Positions 51,197 through 60,864 are shown, numbered from the stretch's first letter. The stretch: DNA of 64,000 bases from Legionella lytica (GCF_023921225.1 NZ_CP071527.1:2807501-2871500), one strand, 5' to 3'. Program-made: numbers and translations. The notes: generated by a model from the letters alone, not told the origin.

Positions 51197-53128
51197 ATGA
51201 ACACTCAAGATTTTTTAGCCGGCTATACCAAGCGCTTTGTCGATAATAAAGAAGAAGAAATGGGCTTGGATGAGTATCTGGAATTGTGTAAAAACGATCC
51301 GTCAGCTTATGCTAATCCAGCGGAACGCTTATTAATGGCTATAGGCGAACCTGAAATGGTTGATACGCGACACGATCCCGTGTTATCACGTATTTTTTCC
51401 AATAAAATTATCCCACGATATACCGTATTTAAAGATTTTTATGGCATGGAAGAACCCATCGAACAAATCGTTGGCTTCTTAAAGCATGCAGCCCAAGGCC
51501 TGGAAGAAACCAAACAAGTACTTTATTTACTTGGCCCTGTAGGTGGTGGTAAATCATCAATTGCAGAAAAGCTAAAAGATTTAATGGAAAACATTCCTTT
51601 TTACGCGATTAAAGGCTCCCCTGTATTTGAATCTCCCTTATCCTTATTTAATCCCGTAGAAGATGCCGAATTACTGCAAGAGCGCTTTGGTATTCCTGCC
51701 CGCCATTTACGTTACTTAATGTCCCCTTGGGCTGTAAAACGCTTGCATGAATTCAATGGTGACATTAGTAAATTCAGAGTCGTTAAAGTAAAGCCCTCTC
51801 GTTTGAAACAAATTGCAGTAGCAAAAACCGAACCTGGAGATGAGAACAACCAAGATATTTCATCACTCGTAGGAAAAGTAGACATTCGTAAGTTAGAAGA
51901 GTTTTCGCAAGATGACCCCGATGCATACAGTTTCTCTGGAGGCTTATGCCGAGCCAACCGCGGCCTTTTAGAGTTTGTGGAAATGTTTAAAGCACCAATT
52001 AAAGTGCTACATCCTTTGCTTACAGCAACTCAAGAAGGAAACTACAATGCCACTGAGGGCTTATCCTCAATACCCTTTGAAGGCATTATTTTAGCGCATT
52101 CGAATGAGTCTGAATGGCAAACTTTTAGAAACAATAAAAACAATGAGGCATTTATTGACCGTATTAATATTGTGAAAGTACCTTATTGTTTACGGGTAAC
52201 CGAAGAAACACGTATTTATCAAAAACTTATTGATAACAGCTCGTTAACGCAAGCCCATTGCGCTCCCGGCACCCTAGATATGTTAGCTCAATTTTCAGTA
52301 TTAACCCGTTTAAAAGAACCTCAAAACTCCAGTATTTACTCAAAAATGCGAGTCTATAATGGTGAAAGCTTGAAAGATACTGATCCAAAAGCAAAATCCT
52401 ATCAAGAATATCGTGATTTTGCCGGAGTTGATGAAGGGATGAGTGGTGTTTCCACACGGTTTGCCTTCAAAATACTATCAAAAGTGTTCAACTTTGATCA
52501 CAGCGAAGTTGCAGCTAACCCCGTACATTTAATGTACGTCTTAGAGCGTCAAATTGAACAAGAGCAATTCCCTCAAGAAGTTCAGGAAAGCTATTTGGGC
52601 TTCATTAAAGAATATTTAGCGGCGAAGTATGTTGAATTTATCGGTAAAGAAATTCAAACCGCCTACTTAGAATCTTATTCAGAGTACGGACAAAACATTT
52701 TCGATCGCTACATTACCTATGCTGATTTCTGGATACAGGACCAAGATTATCGCGATCCGGACACGGGCGAAATTTTTGACCGCAGCTTGCTCAATTTAGA
52801 ACTGGAAAAAATAGAAAAACCTGCCGGTATATCGAATCCTAAAGACTTCCGAAATGAAGTGGTAAACTTTGTTTTGCGCGCACGAGCCAATAACCGCGGT
52901 AAAAACCCCGTGTGGAACAGTTATGAAAAATTAAGATCCGTCATTGAAAAGAAAATGTTTACCAACACAGAGGATTTACTGCCAGTCATCTCCTTCAATG
53001 CCAAAGCATCTGAAGATGACAAGAAAAAACATGAGGAGTTTATTTCTCGGATGATAGAGAAAGGCTATACACGCAAACAGGTTCGCCTGCTTTGTGAATG
53101 GTATTTACGAGTACGTAAATCACAATAA
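51197..53128 (+). CDS. yeaG: PrkA-family serine protein kinase (YeaG)
   Basis: A 643-residue cytosolic protein. An N-terminal AAA-type domain has Walker A GPVGGGKSS (about 114-122) and the fragment LRYLMSPWAVKRLHE. The PrkA C-terminal domain (about 420-640) follows. E. coli YeaG is a kinase involved in sustained nitrogen starvation and stationary-phase stress. First gene of a conserved trio; a GC hairpin (53158-53179) lies before yeaH. Confidence 0.96.
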   Translation: MNTQDFLAGYTKRFVDNKEEEMGLDEYLELCKNDPSAYANPAERLLMAIGEPEMVDTRHDPVLSRIFSNKIIPRYTVFKDFYGMEEPIEQIVGFLKHAAQGLEETKQVLYLLGPVGGGKSSIAEKLKDLMENIPFYAIKGSPVFESPLSLFNPVEDAELLQERFGIPARHLRYLMSPWAVKRLHEFNGDISKFRVVKVKPSRLKQIAVAKTEPGDENNQDISSLVGKVDIRKLEEFSQDDPDAYSFSGGLCRANRGLLEFVEMFKAPIKVLHPLLTATQEGNYNATEGLSSIPFEGIILAHSNESEWQTFRNNKNNEAFIDRINIVKVPYCLRVTEETRIYQKLIDNSSLTQAHCAPGTLDMLAQFSVLTRLKEPQNSSIYSKMRVYNGESLKDTDPKAKSYQEYRDFAGVDEGMSGVSTRFAFKILSKVFNFDHSEVAANPVHLMYVLERQIEQEQFPQEVQESYLGFIKEYLAAKYVEFIGKEIQTAYLESYSEYGQNIFDRYITYADFWIQDQDYRDPDTGEIFDRSLLNLELEKIEKPAGISNPKDFRNEVVNFVLRARANNRGKNPVWNSYEKLRSVIEKKMFTNTEDLLPVISFNAKASEDDKKKHEEFISRMIEKGYTRKQVRLLCEWYLRVRKSQ

Positions 53129-53157
53129 TAAAACGACTCAATAATCCTCTTCTCTCG

Positions 53158-53179
53158 CCCCTGCAGCAACATGCGGGGG
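53158..53179 (+). other. GC-rich hairpin between yeaG and yeaH
   Basis: CCCCTGCA-GCAACA-TGCGGGGG, an 8-bp stem (one T:G pair) without a U-run, in the 143-bp gap. More likely an RNA-processing or stability hairpin than a terminator, since the operon continues. Confidence 0.5.
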
Positions 53180-53271
53180 CTCAGTAACAATGACCAATGC
53201 CTGCGCATCTCGAGCAGAACATTGAAACGGAGGAGAGAACAATTTGGCACCTTGGTCGCGGAGTTTAAATC

Positions 53272-54543
53272 ATGTCGCAATTGATTGATAGACGACAAAA
53301 TGCGGGGAAGAAAAGCACGGTAAATCGCCAACGCTTCCTTCGTCGTTATAAAAACCAAATAAAAAGAGCCGTCTCCGATGCCGTAGGTAAACGCAGTATT
53401 ACCGAAATAGATCAAGGCGAACAGATTTCTATTCCTGCTAAAGACATTTCCGAACCCAGGTTTCATCAAGGCCGTGGAGGGCATGTCGAACGTGTTTTAC
53501 CAGGAAACGATAATTTTATTAGCGGCGACCGCATTAAAAGACCGAGTGGTAGTGGCGGCGGGGATGGCGGTGGCGATGGCGATGCGAGTAACAGCGGTGA
53601 AGGCGAGGATGATTTTGTTTTTGAATTATCCCGCGAAGAATTCCTCGATTTGTATTTTGAAGACTTGGAGCTACCCGATTTAGTAAAAAAGGAATTGGCT
53701 CGTATCAGCACATTCAAAACCATTCGAGCCGGAGTGACCACTAGCGGAATTCCAAATAATATCAATGTATTGCGCTCCATGAAGCAGGCTACCAGCCGGC
53801 GTATCGCCCTGGCGTCTCCTTATAAACGCCAATTAAAAGCTGCAGAAACGCGCTTAGAGCTATTACTCGAGGAACCCGTTCCCGATACGATGGCTATTAA
53901 AGAATTAAAGCTTGAAATTGAACATTTAAAAAAGAAAATACAGGCCGTGCCATTTATTGACACGATTGATCTACGCTACAACTACCGCCTTCGGGTTCCC
54001 TCTCCTTCCACGCAGGCCGTCATGTTCTGCGTTATGGACGTATCAGGCTCTATGGATGAGGCAAAGAAAGATATAGCCAAACGGTTTTTCATTTTGTTGT
54101 ATATGTTTCTCACCAAAAATTATGAAAAAATCGAATTGGTCTTTATCCGCCATCATACCTCCGCAAAAGAAGTCAACGAGGAAGAGTTTTTCTATTCACG
54201 GGAAACAGGGGGCACGGTGGTTTCAAGCGCGCTGGAATTACTGAATAACATCATTGAAGTACGCTATCCCCCAGAGGCCTGGAACATTTATGTGGCTCAA
54301 GCCTCTGATGGTGATAACTGGAATGCTGATTCACCTTATTGCCAAGAATTGCTCCAAGAAAAAATCATGCCTTTATTGCAGTATTTTGCGTACATTGAAA
54401 TTATGCCACGCCATCATCAAAGTTTATGGGAAGTCTATCAGTTGGTTAAAGAGCAGTACCCTAATTTTGCGATGGAAAACATAGATACTGTTGCAGATAT
54501 TTATCCAGTATTTCATGAATTATTTAAAAGGAAAACGGCATGA
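53272..54543 (+). CDS. yeaH: DUF444 (YeaH/YhbH) family protein
   Basis: A 423-residue protein. It opens like YeaH ([22 protein letters not shown]) and has a Gly/Asp-rich linker (about 90-108). Its C-terminal von Willebrand A-like domain carries the metal motif VMDVSGSMD (about 253-261). It is the partner of PrkA/YeaG in the stress response; molecular role undefined. ATGA overlap with the SpoVR gene. Confidence 0.96.
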   Translation: MSQLIDRRQNAGKKSTVNRQRFLRRYKNQIKRAVSDAVGKRSITEIDQGEQISIPAKDISEPRFHQGRGGHVERVLPGNDNFISGDRIKRPSGSGGGDGGGDGDASNSGEGEDDFVFELSREEFLDLYFEDLELPDLVKKELARISTFKTIRAGVTTSGIPNNINVLRSMKQATSRRIALASPYKRQLKAAETRLELLLEEPVPDTMAIKELKLEIEHLKKKIQAVPFIDTIDLRYNYRLRVPSPSTQAVMFCVMDVSGSMDEAKKDIAKRFFILLYMFLTKNYEKIELVFIRHHTSAKEVNEEEFFYSRETGGTVVSSALELLNNIIEVRYPPEAWNIYVAQASDGDNWNADSPYCQELLQEKIMPLLQYFAYIEIMPRHHQSLWEVYQLVKEQYPNFAMENIDTVADIYPVFHELFKRKTA

Positions 54544-56069
54544 GCAAGAAAAAGCCTATATCCACCGGTGCTGAGTGGACCTTTGAATTAATCCAGGATT
54601 ATGATCGTGAAATTGCACGTATCGCTAAAGATTTTGGCCTGGATACTTATCCGAATCAAATTGAAGTTATTACTGCAGAACAAATGATGGATGCCTACTC
54701 CTCTGTAGGCATGCCTATAGGATACAACCATTGGTCTTTTGGCAAACACTTCGTTGGTGTAGAAAAAAGTTATAAGCGTGGACAAATGGGCTTGGCCTAT
54801 GAAATGGTCATTAATTCAAATCCCTGTATTTCTTATTTAATGGAAGAAAATACTATTGCCATGCAAGCCTTAGTGATTGCACATGCCTGTTATGGTCACA
54901 ACTCCTTTTTTAAAAATAATTATCTTTTTAAAATGTGGACTTCTGCTGACGCCATTATTGACTATTTAGTCTTTGCGAAAAAGTACATCGCCGATTGTGA
55001 AGAGCGCTATGGCATTGATGAGGTTGAATCGGTTCTGGATGCTTGCCACGCCGTAATGAATTATGGTGTTGACCGCTACAAACACCCAGCACCATTATCC
55101 ATCCAAGAAGAAAAAATTCGCCAACAGAACCGCGAAATATACATGCAATCGCAAATCAATGAATTATGGAGAACCATTCCGCAAAGTAAACAAACCGTGG
55201 AAAAGAGTAAGAAAAGACGATTCCCCAGTGAGCCGCAGGAAAATATTTTATATTTCTTCGAAAAAAATGCCCCTTTACTTGAACCCTGGCAACGTGAAAT
55301 TGTACGCATTGTTCGCAAAATGGCGCAATATTTTTATCCTCAAGGACAAACTAAAGTTATGAATGAAGGCTGGGCCTGCTTTTGGCATTACACCCTGCTG
55401 CATGGCCTGTATGATGAGGGCTTAGTCACTGATGAATTCATGTTGGAAGTGCTACAAAGCCATACAAACGTCATCATGCAACCATCCTATAACAGCCCTT
55501 ATTACAGCGGGATAAACCCCTATACTTTGGGATACCATATGATGCAAGACATCAAGCGTATTTGTGAAAATCCTACTGATGAAGATAAAGCGTGGTTCCC
55601 CTATCTAGCAAATACTGACTGGCTAAAAAGCCTGGATACCGCTATGCGTAACTACAAAGATGAAAGTTTTATTGCGCAATATTTATCGCCTAAATTAATT
55701 CGCGATTTAAAACTATTTCATATTGTTGATGATGACCGCAGCCCTGAACTCTACGTCAATGCCATCCATGATGATGCTGGCTATAAAAAAATTAGAGAAG
55801 CCTTGTCCAGACAATATAATCTAGGAACCTTTGAGCCTGATATTCAAGTGTATTCCGTTGATTTACAAGGGGATCGTTCGCTGACCCTAAGGTACACACA
55901 ACAAAATCGCGTTCCCTTAGGAGATACAACGCCTGCGGTTTTAAAACATCTTCACACCTTGTGGCAATTTCCCGTAATCCTGCAAGCGGTTGATAATGAT
56001 GATAAAATTTCCGCAGAATATCATTGCCCGCCAATAAATCAGTCTAAACCAGAAGGGTATGAAAAATAA
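54540..56069 (+). CDS. ycgB: SpoVR family protein (YcgB)
   Basis: A 509-residue protein, the usual length. Conserved segments are [40 protein letters not shown] and [15 protein letters not shown]. The family is needed for spore cortex formation in Bacillus and is part of a stress module in Proteobacteria; no biochemical activity is established. Translationally coupled to yeaH. Confidence 0.95.
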   Translation: MSKKKPISTGAEWTFELIQDYDREIARIAKDFGLDTYPNQIEVITAEQMMDAYSSVGMPIGYNHWSFGKHFVGVEKSYKRGQMGLAYEMVINSNPCISYLMEENTIAMQALVIAHACYGHNSFFKNNYLFKMWTSADAIIDYLVFAKKYIADCEERYGIDEVESVLDACHAVMNYGVDRYKHPAPLSIQEEKIRQQNREIYMQSQINELWRTIPQSKQTVEKSKKRRFPSEPQENILYFFEKNAPLLEPWQREIVRIVRKMAQYFYPQGQTKVMNEGWACFWHYTLLHGLYDEGLVTDEFMLEVLQSHTNVIMQPSYNSPYYSGINPYTLGYHMMQDIKRICENPTDEDKAWFPYLANTDWLKSLDTAMRNYKDESFIAQYLSPKLIRDLKLFHIVDDDRSPELYVNAIHDDAGYKKIREALSRQYNLGTFEPDIQVYSVDLQGDRSLTLRYTQQNRVPLGDTTPAVLKHLHTLWQFPVILQAVDNDDKISAEYHCPPINQSKPEGYEK

Positions 56070-56139
56070 TTGACTCGTGTAGGTTGGTGATACACTGCAT
56101 CAACCGAAGCCCTCAATACAACTACATTATTAGTGCCCA

Positions 56140-56172
56140 TTTAATAATCAGTTAAGCTTTTTATGTTATATT
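56140..56172 (+). promoter_or_regulatory. PmrA-type promoter, module copy 1
   Basis: TTTAAT-AATCA-GTTAAG (56140-56156) fits YTTAAK-N5-YTTAAK with one mismatch. It is followed after exactly 10 bp by TATATT (56167-56172), 34 bp before the ATG. This is the geometry of PmrA/PhoB-type activated promoters and of the Legionella PmrA box (cTTAATatT repeated with a 2-nt gap). Confidence 0.65.
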
Positions 56173-56206
56173 TACAGTAACCAAATTAAATGAAAGTAGT
56201 ACGATT

Positions 56207-57850
56207 ATGACTAAAGTGAGAAGATTAACGGGCAACTACATAGATATGCTTAAAGTAGCCTATCCAATATTGAGCGCAATGTATCCCACGGAAGAAGAGT
56301 TTGTTAAAGAATATACAAGCCCCAGTTCAGAGCTTTCAGTCCAATTGCTCAAAGATTTGAGTCGTGACCAATTTTTCTCTACAAATGACAGAACCATTGA
56401 GGACTATGTAGCCCACTGGATGAGCCCTTCTACTTCCATTGCATATAACCAAGGAAATGGAACCGGTGCATTCTGGATGCTGATGCTACAATTCTATATC
56501 CTACAAGATCCTCGTTTTACAGAACACAAGGCAGCGAAGGGCCTTCCTGAGCGCGACGATCGTAATGCATACTATCTTAAGGATAATAGAAAAAATGTTA
56601 GCCTTTGCTATTTTGATGATGAAGGAATTTCATGTGGAATATCCATTGATTATTCTGCATTAGACCCTAATTTATGGTCTATCTCCATTATACGTAATAC
56701 TACAGCAGAACCGGAAGACAGAGAGGTTTTATTGCTTTCGTCCGCAGAACTGCTTGATCAGCAGGAAAACGGATTAATCGATGCCAATAGAGCTCAAAAA
56801 GATATCATCACTTTCATGAACTCTAAGGCTCTCAGCCAACAACTCATGTCTCGTGCTCTATTTACAAGAGATGGGAAACTCAATCTTACTAACGCCAATA
56901 AGCTCGATGCGCAATTTAATGCAGGCTCATATCCTTATAGTACAGACATAGTTAAGAAACTAGTTGCACAAGAGCAAGAGATAAAAGCATGGCAACTCAC
57001 AGAGGAAAAACTCCGAATAGTTAAAACCGCGCTAAGCGAAAAACGACAAGAAAATATCGAGAAACTTGATTCATGGAAAGCTAGCTGGTTATACAAACCC
57101 GAATTAGACACCGCTGGAAAACAATCCTTCCTTCGCAGAAATAGCGGCAGTGTTTTTGCAACAGTAGCAGCAGTGATTACCTTAGTCGGTTTTGCTTTAG
57201 TACTCTCAGGAGTCTTAGCTCCATTTGGTATTGCCTTGATTGGTGCAGAATTCATCTTAGGTGCAGTTGGCGCAGGTTTGGCCTTCACCGCAGCCTTGGG
57301 AAGCATTGTAAAAATGGGGGTTAATGAGCAACGTCTGGCAACTTATCAATCTGAATTAACCAACATGAATCCAACACGGGACAAAATTTATAACGAGCGG
57401 TTAAATAGCATAACAACCCCATTGGCAATGGAGCAGCTCCCCGAGGAAGAAGCGCTTCAAGCTGATAATTTGCAAACTCAAATCCTGCAAGCGGTTCTTC
57501 ATGCCAATTTCAGTGAAGAAGAGTTCAATGAACTTAATAAGCAAATGAAGAAAGAAACTCAACCACCGGTCACAGAACAACTTAATGATGTTGATGAAAC
57601 CCTTGTTGAGGATCAATCACTTATTGTGGATGTGTCATTCAACACGCAAGCGCAGGTAATCGTAGAAATTGCTAGCAAGGATGAGGCTCTGAATAGAGCC
57701 GTTGATAAGGTTATTCAACAGGAAGAGCATGCACAAGAGATTGTAGCTCAAGAAGAAGAGCAGCAATCTAGTCCACTAGAAACCAATGTGCCACCAACCT
57801 TGGAACAAGCTGATTCTTCTACACACAATAACATTATCAGCGTACACTAA
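56207..57850 (+). CDS. Uncharacterised coiled-coil/membrane protein, module copy 1 (547 aa)
   Basis: No family recognised. An N-terminal soluble domain (about 1-230) contains LTGNYIDMLKV, FSTNDRTIEDYV and CYFDDEGISCGISIDYS. A helical coiled-coil stretch (about 235-295) follows, then FLRRNSG and a membrane hairpin (about 314-367, Gly/Ala/Val-rich). The tail is Glu/Gln-rich (400-547, with EEHAQEIVAQEEEQQ near the end). It is paralogous along its whole length to the protein at 58395. The PmrA-type promoter and Glu-rich tail suggest a Dot/Icm substrate (inference). The small coiled-coil gene starts 18 bp downstream. Confidence 0.85.
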   Translation: MTKVRRLTGNYIDMLKVAYPILSAMYPTEEEFVKEYTSPSSELSVQLLKDLSRDQFFSTNDRTIEDYVAHWMSPSTSIAYNQGNGTGAFWMLMLQFYILQDPRFTEHKAAKGLPERDDRNAYYLKDNRKNVSLCYFDDEGISCGISIDYSALDPNLWSISIIRNTTAEPEDREVLLLSSAELLDQQENGLIDANRAQKDIITFMNSKALSQQLMSRALFTRDGKLNLTNANKLDAQFNAGSYPYSTDIVKKLVAQEQEIKAWQLTEEKLRIVKTALSEKRQENIEKLDSWKASWLYKPELDTAGKQSFLRRNSGSVFATVAAVITLVGFALVLSGVLAPFGIALIGAEFILGAVGAGLAFTAALGSIVKMGVNEQRLATYQSELTNMNPTRDKIYNERLNSITTPLAMEQLPEEEALQADNLQTQILQAVLHANFSEEEFNELNKQMKKETQPPVTEQLNDVDETLVEDQSLIVDVSFNTQAQVIVEIASKDEALNRAVDKVIQQEEHAQEIVAQEEEQQSSPLETNVPPTLEQADSSTHNNIISVH

Positions 57851-57868
57851 AAATTGGAGGGGGTAGAA

Positions 57869-58249
57869 ATGGCTATTTTTTTTGATGACAAAAAGAATGC
57901 TTCTGCCGCCAAAAAGTTAATACAACACAATGAGCATGTTACGCGCAGGAAGCGTGTAACTCATGCTAAAACAGTCCTCCAAAAGTTAAAAGAAGATATT
58001 GATTACCGAGTGAAAAAGCTCCAGGGCGTCACCACCTTTCTAAGCGAACAGCATGCGCTTTATAAGCAACTCTCGCAAGAGTATGAAACCAGCCCCTCAC
58101 CGGACTTAGCTCAACGCCTAGAAAAACAAAAACAGGGAATCAGTCAATTAGAGGGGCAATTACAGCAACATCAGCCAGAAAAATTAATTGCGAAGCTAAC
58201 CACAAAGTATGAAAAATTAAAGCGGTTGTTGGAGCGGTCTGCAGAGTAA
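57869..58249 (+). CDS. Small coiled-coil protein, module copy 1 (126 aa)
   Basis: A 126-residue, Lys/Gln/Leu-rich protein with no membrane segment. The first 12 residues (MAIFFDDKKNAS) precede a basic patch HVTRRKRVTHAK (about 27-38). Coiled-coil heptads run from about 40 to the end. ATG 57869 has GGAGGGGG 5 nt upstream; an in-frame TTG 15 nt earlier is unlikely. It is co-transcribed with the 547-residue gene and may bind it or act with it (inference). A decayed duplicate lies at 60035. Confidence 0.8.
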   Translation: MAIFFDDKKNASAAKKLIQHNEHVTRRKRVTHAKTVLQKLKEDIDYRVKKLQGVTTFLSEQHALYKQLSQEYETSPSPDLAQRLEKQKQGISQLEGQLQQHQPEKLIAKLTTKYEKLKRLLERSAE

Positions 58250-58327
58250 TGAAAACTGCCGCAATTAAGTAATAAAGATTTATGAAAAGTTGGTCATACT
58301 GCACCAACCTACCCTCCATAATGCCCA

Positions 58328-58360
58328 CTTAATGAACATTTAAGCTTTTCATGTTATATT
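58328..58360 (+). promoter_or_regulatory. PmrA-type promoter, module copy 2
   Basis: CTTAAT-GAACA-TTTAAG (58328-58344), a perfect YTTAAK-N5-YTTAAK, then 10 bp and TATATT (58355-58360), 34 bp before the ATG. Surrounding bases (TGCCCA before, AAGCTTTT and ATGTTATATT after) are shared with copy 1, so promoter and gene were duplicated together. Confidence 0.7.
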
Positions 58361-58394
58361 GTCCGTATTAATCAGATAAAAAAGTGGTGAAATT

Positions 58395-60017
58395 ATGCCC
58401 AAAGTCAGAAAATTAACAGGAAATTACATAGATATGCTGAAAGTACTCTATCCTGTAATGTCTTCATTTTATACATCAGAAGAAGCCTTTGTAACTAATT
58501 ACATAACCGCGAGTTCAGCTATCTCAGAGACATTGCTCAAAGACTTGGGACGTGACAAATTTTTATCTACAAATGACAGAACCTATGAAGAGTTTGTTGC
58601 AGCCTGGATGACCCCTTCAACTTCTGCGGCGTATAATCAAGGCAATTTAACTAGCTCATTCTTCAGCTTGATGCTAAGCCTTTATATAAACGTAGATCCT
58701 CGCTTTGAAACACAGCCAACAGCCAAAGGAGCTCCTAACCGTATAGAAGAACGCATTGAGTACTCTCATAAAAACAATAATAGGTATATTAGTCTAGGCT
58801 ATTTTGATGATGAAGGTATTCCATGTGGGATATGCATTAATTACTCTACTCGAGATCCTAATTTATGGACTATAAGTCTTATACGCAATACCAATGCAGA
58901 GCCTAAAGACAGAGAAGTTTTATTGATTTCGTCAGCAGAAATTCTCGCTCTAAATGAGGACAGCTTAGTCAATGCGAATAATGCCGAAAAGGCTATTCTC
59001 GATTTTTTAAAATCTAAAATGCTAAGTCAACAAATAAAGGATTGTGGTCTATTCACTAAGAATGGCACACTCAATATTGCTCATGCGAATAAGCTCCACG
59101 CCCAACATTACACAGGTTCACATCTTTATAGTAGACATATGGTTCATAAGTTGGAGAAACAAGTTGTAAGGATGAAACAATGGCAACTAACGGCACAGAA
59201 ATTCAGCCTGATTAAAACTGCCTTAGCAGAAAAACGAGAAAAGAACATCCAACAACTGAATTCGTGGAAAGCTAGCTGGTTATACAGACCCGAATTAGAA
59301 ACCGCCGGGAAGCAATCATTCCTTCGCAGAAATAGCGGCAATGTTTTTGCAACAGTAGCGGCTCTAGTTCTATTAGTCGGTTTTGCTTTAGTACTCTCAG
59401 GAATCTTAGCTCCATTGGGTATTACCTTGATAGGTACAGACTTCATCGTAGGTGCAGTTAGTGCAGGTTTCGCCTTCACGGCAGCTTTAGGAAGCATTGT
59501 AAAAATCGGGGCTAATGAGCAACGTCTGGCAGAGTATCAATCAGAATTAATGCGCCTGGAACCAACACGAGAGATAATATACAACCAGAAATTAACCAAC
59601 ATTACGACACCAACTGCAATCGAAGAGTTACCGGAACACGAGGCGATGCAAGCGGCAAATTTTCAAAACCAGCTAATACAAGCGGTTCTTCATGCAAATT
59701 TCAGTGAAACAGAATTCGCAGAACTTGAGGAGCAAATGAAACCAGCGGAACCACCTGTCACAGAGCCTGCTCATGACGAAGATGAGATGCTTTTTGTGGG
59801 TATCGATAAAGCATTTGATGCCCAAATACACATAGTAAAAGAACTAAACGAGGAAGATACCGCTTTAGAAAGAGAAGTAGATAAGGCCATTCAGCATGGA
59901 GAACATGCAAAAGGGATGGTGATTGCAGCACAAGAAGACCACCATCAAACTAATGTGGTACAAACTGTGGAACAAACTACTTCCCCTGCATTCGAGACCC
60001 TTATCACTGTACGCTAA
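58395..60017 (+). CDS. Uncharacterised coiled-coil/membrane protein, module copy 2 (540 aa)
   Basis: Paralogue of the 547-residue protein at 56207, colinear end to end: LTGNYIDMLKV, FLSTNDRTYEEFV, YFDDEGIPCGICI, WKASWLYRPELETAGKQSFL, membrane hairpin about 314-367, acidic tail. The hairpin region is nearly identical between copies, while the tail and the N-terminal 120 residues differ most. The frame is intact, so both copies are probably expressed. The coiled-coil gene that should follow is broken. Confidence 0.85.
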   Translation: MPKVRKLTGNYIDMLKVLYPVMSSFYTSEEAFVTNYITASSAISETLLKDLGRDKFLSTNDRTYEEFVAAWMTPSTSAAYNQGNLTSSFFSLMLSLYINVDPRFETQPTAKGAPNRIEERIEYSHKNNNRYISLGYFDDEGIPCGICINYSTRDPNLWTISLIRNTNAEPKDREVLLISSAEILALNEDSLVNANNAEKAILDFLKSKMLSQQIKDCGLFTKNGTLNIAHANKLHAQHYTGSHLYSRHMVHKLEKQVVRMKQWQLTAQKFSLIKTALAEKREKNIQQLNSWKASWLYRPELETAGKQSFLRRNSGNVFATVAALVLLVGFALVLSGILAPLGITLIGTDFIVGAVSAGFAFTAALGSIVKIGANEQRLAEYQSELMRLEPTREIIYNQKLTNITTPTAIEELPEHEAMQAANFQNQLIQAVLHANFSETEFAELEEQMKPAEPPVTEPAHDEDEMLFVGIDKAFDAQIHIVKELNEEDTALEREVDKAIQHGEHAKGMVIAAQEDHHQTNVVQTVEQTTSPAFETLITVR

Positions 60018-60034
60018 AAATTGGGGAAGGAGAA

Positions 60035-60206
60035 ATGACTATTTTTTTGATGACAAAAAAAGTAATTCTATTTCCCAAAAGTTAACACAACACAATGAGC
60101 ATGTTACACGCAGGAAGCGTGTAACTCTTGCTAAATCCCCTATCCAGAAGTTAACATGGCGATGTTAAGCGCTAAATATGAGAAATTGAAAAGGTGTGTA
60201 ACCTGA
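60035..60206 (+). pseudogene. Decayed duplicate of the small coiled-coil gene
   Basis: ATG 60035 follows GGGGAAGGAG, like copy 1. The start reads MTIF, but a run of seven T replaces the eight T of copy 1 (57869), shifting the frame. Out of frame the sequence continues DDKKSNSISQKLTQHNEHVT and RRKRVTLAK, close to copy 1, to a stop at 60166. The central coiled coil is missing, and a last piece reads SAKYEKLKR, matching the end of copy 1 (TTKYEKLKR), before TGA at 60204-60206. One-base deletion plus internal deletion: non-functional. Confidence 0.88.
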
Positions 60207-60221
60207 TTGCTCGGAACCAGG
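60202..60221. repeat. Possible degenerate family-A palindrome
   Basis: CCTGATTGCTCGGAACCAGG keeps the outer CCTG..TTGC and AACCAGG of family A but has several stem mismatches. It abuts the end of the pseudogene and may mark the edge of the duplicated segment. Confidence 0.35.
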
Positions 60222-60240
60222 CGACATCTGATGTGAGGCA

Positions 60241-60864
60241 CTATTTATTTATATTCTTCGATATAGGCGCAGTCGTAGGGAATATTTGTACTGCAGTGTC
60301 ATCAAAAGGATGCAAGTTAAACACGTCGCTAAAGACTTTTGCCGCAACGTCATTCGTGTTGGAATACCAATCGCTAATATCATCAGAATAATACTGAATG
60401 ACAACGGGCTGAAAAATTGCATAGGCTACAAGCTGAGCCATTGGACCAGTCCCCATTCCTGTTTTTATAAAATATTTATTCCCCACCAAAGCCCGGCTTA
60501 ACAGTTTTGCCTTAGCTTCAAGATCATCAGGAAGTAGCGCATTTACTGGCAATAAATTCGGTGCATAAACATTCACCGTGACCGCCAAATAATCACCAAA
60601 CTCATGACGCTTATTCAGAAAGGCGGCAAGTGCTAATGCTTTCTTATCATCACAGACCATCACGTTAATTTCCATATCCAGCCCTTGGCCAGTTAAGGAC
60701 TCCACGTGCACGCATGGGTCAGCCTCCAAAGCAGCGCTTAATTGGTTTTGTAATAATTCCCAAGGTGGCGTTAACCTATGAGTTGCAGCAAATAAGTTAG
60801 TACTCCCCCAAAAGCCCCAAAGCATCGCGAAAAATAATCCTGCCTTAATTGCTAACTTGCTCAT
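60241..60864 (-). CDS. Exported protein of unknown function (207 aa)
   Basis: The signal peptide (about 1-27, LAIKAGLFFAMLWGFWGSTN, cleavage after LFA) is followed by a soluble domain with two cysteines (DPCVHVES, VMVCDDKK). The DDKKALALAAFLNKRHEFGDYL and VNVYAPN segments suggest an alpha/beta fold. I do not recognise a family. It lies downstream of lapA on the same strand, 98 bp away beyond a hairpin. Probably periplasmic or type II-secreted. It converges with the pseudogene. Confidence 0.75.
   Translation of the reverse strand: MSKLAIKAGLFFAMLWGFWGSTNLFAATHRLTPPWELLQNQLSAALEADPCVHVESLTGQGLDMEINVMVCDDKKALALAAFLNKRHEFGDYLAVTVNVYAPNLLPVNALLPDDLEAKAKLLSRALVGNKYFIKTGMGTGPMAQLVAYAIFQPVVIQYYSDDISDWYSNTNDVAAKVFSDVFNLHPFDDTAVQIFPTTAPISKNINK

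Noticed and set aside
53500..53620. Gly/Asp-rich stretch of yeaH as a repeat expansion or calcium-binding repeat
   Set aside because: YeaH homologues have a Gly-rich linker at this place; no nonapeptide calcium-binding pattern is seen.
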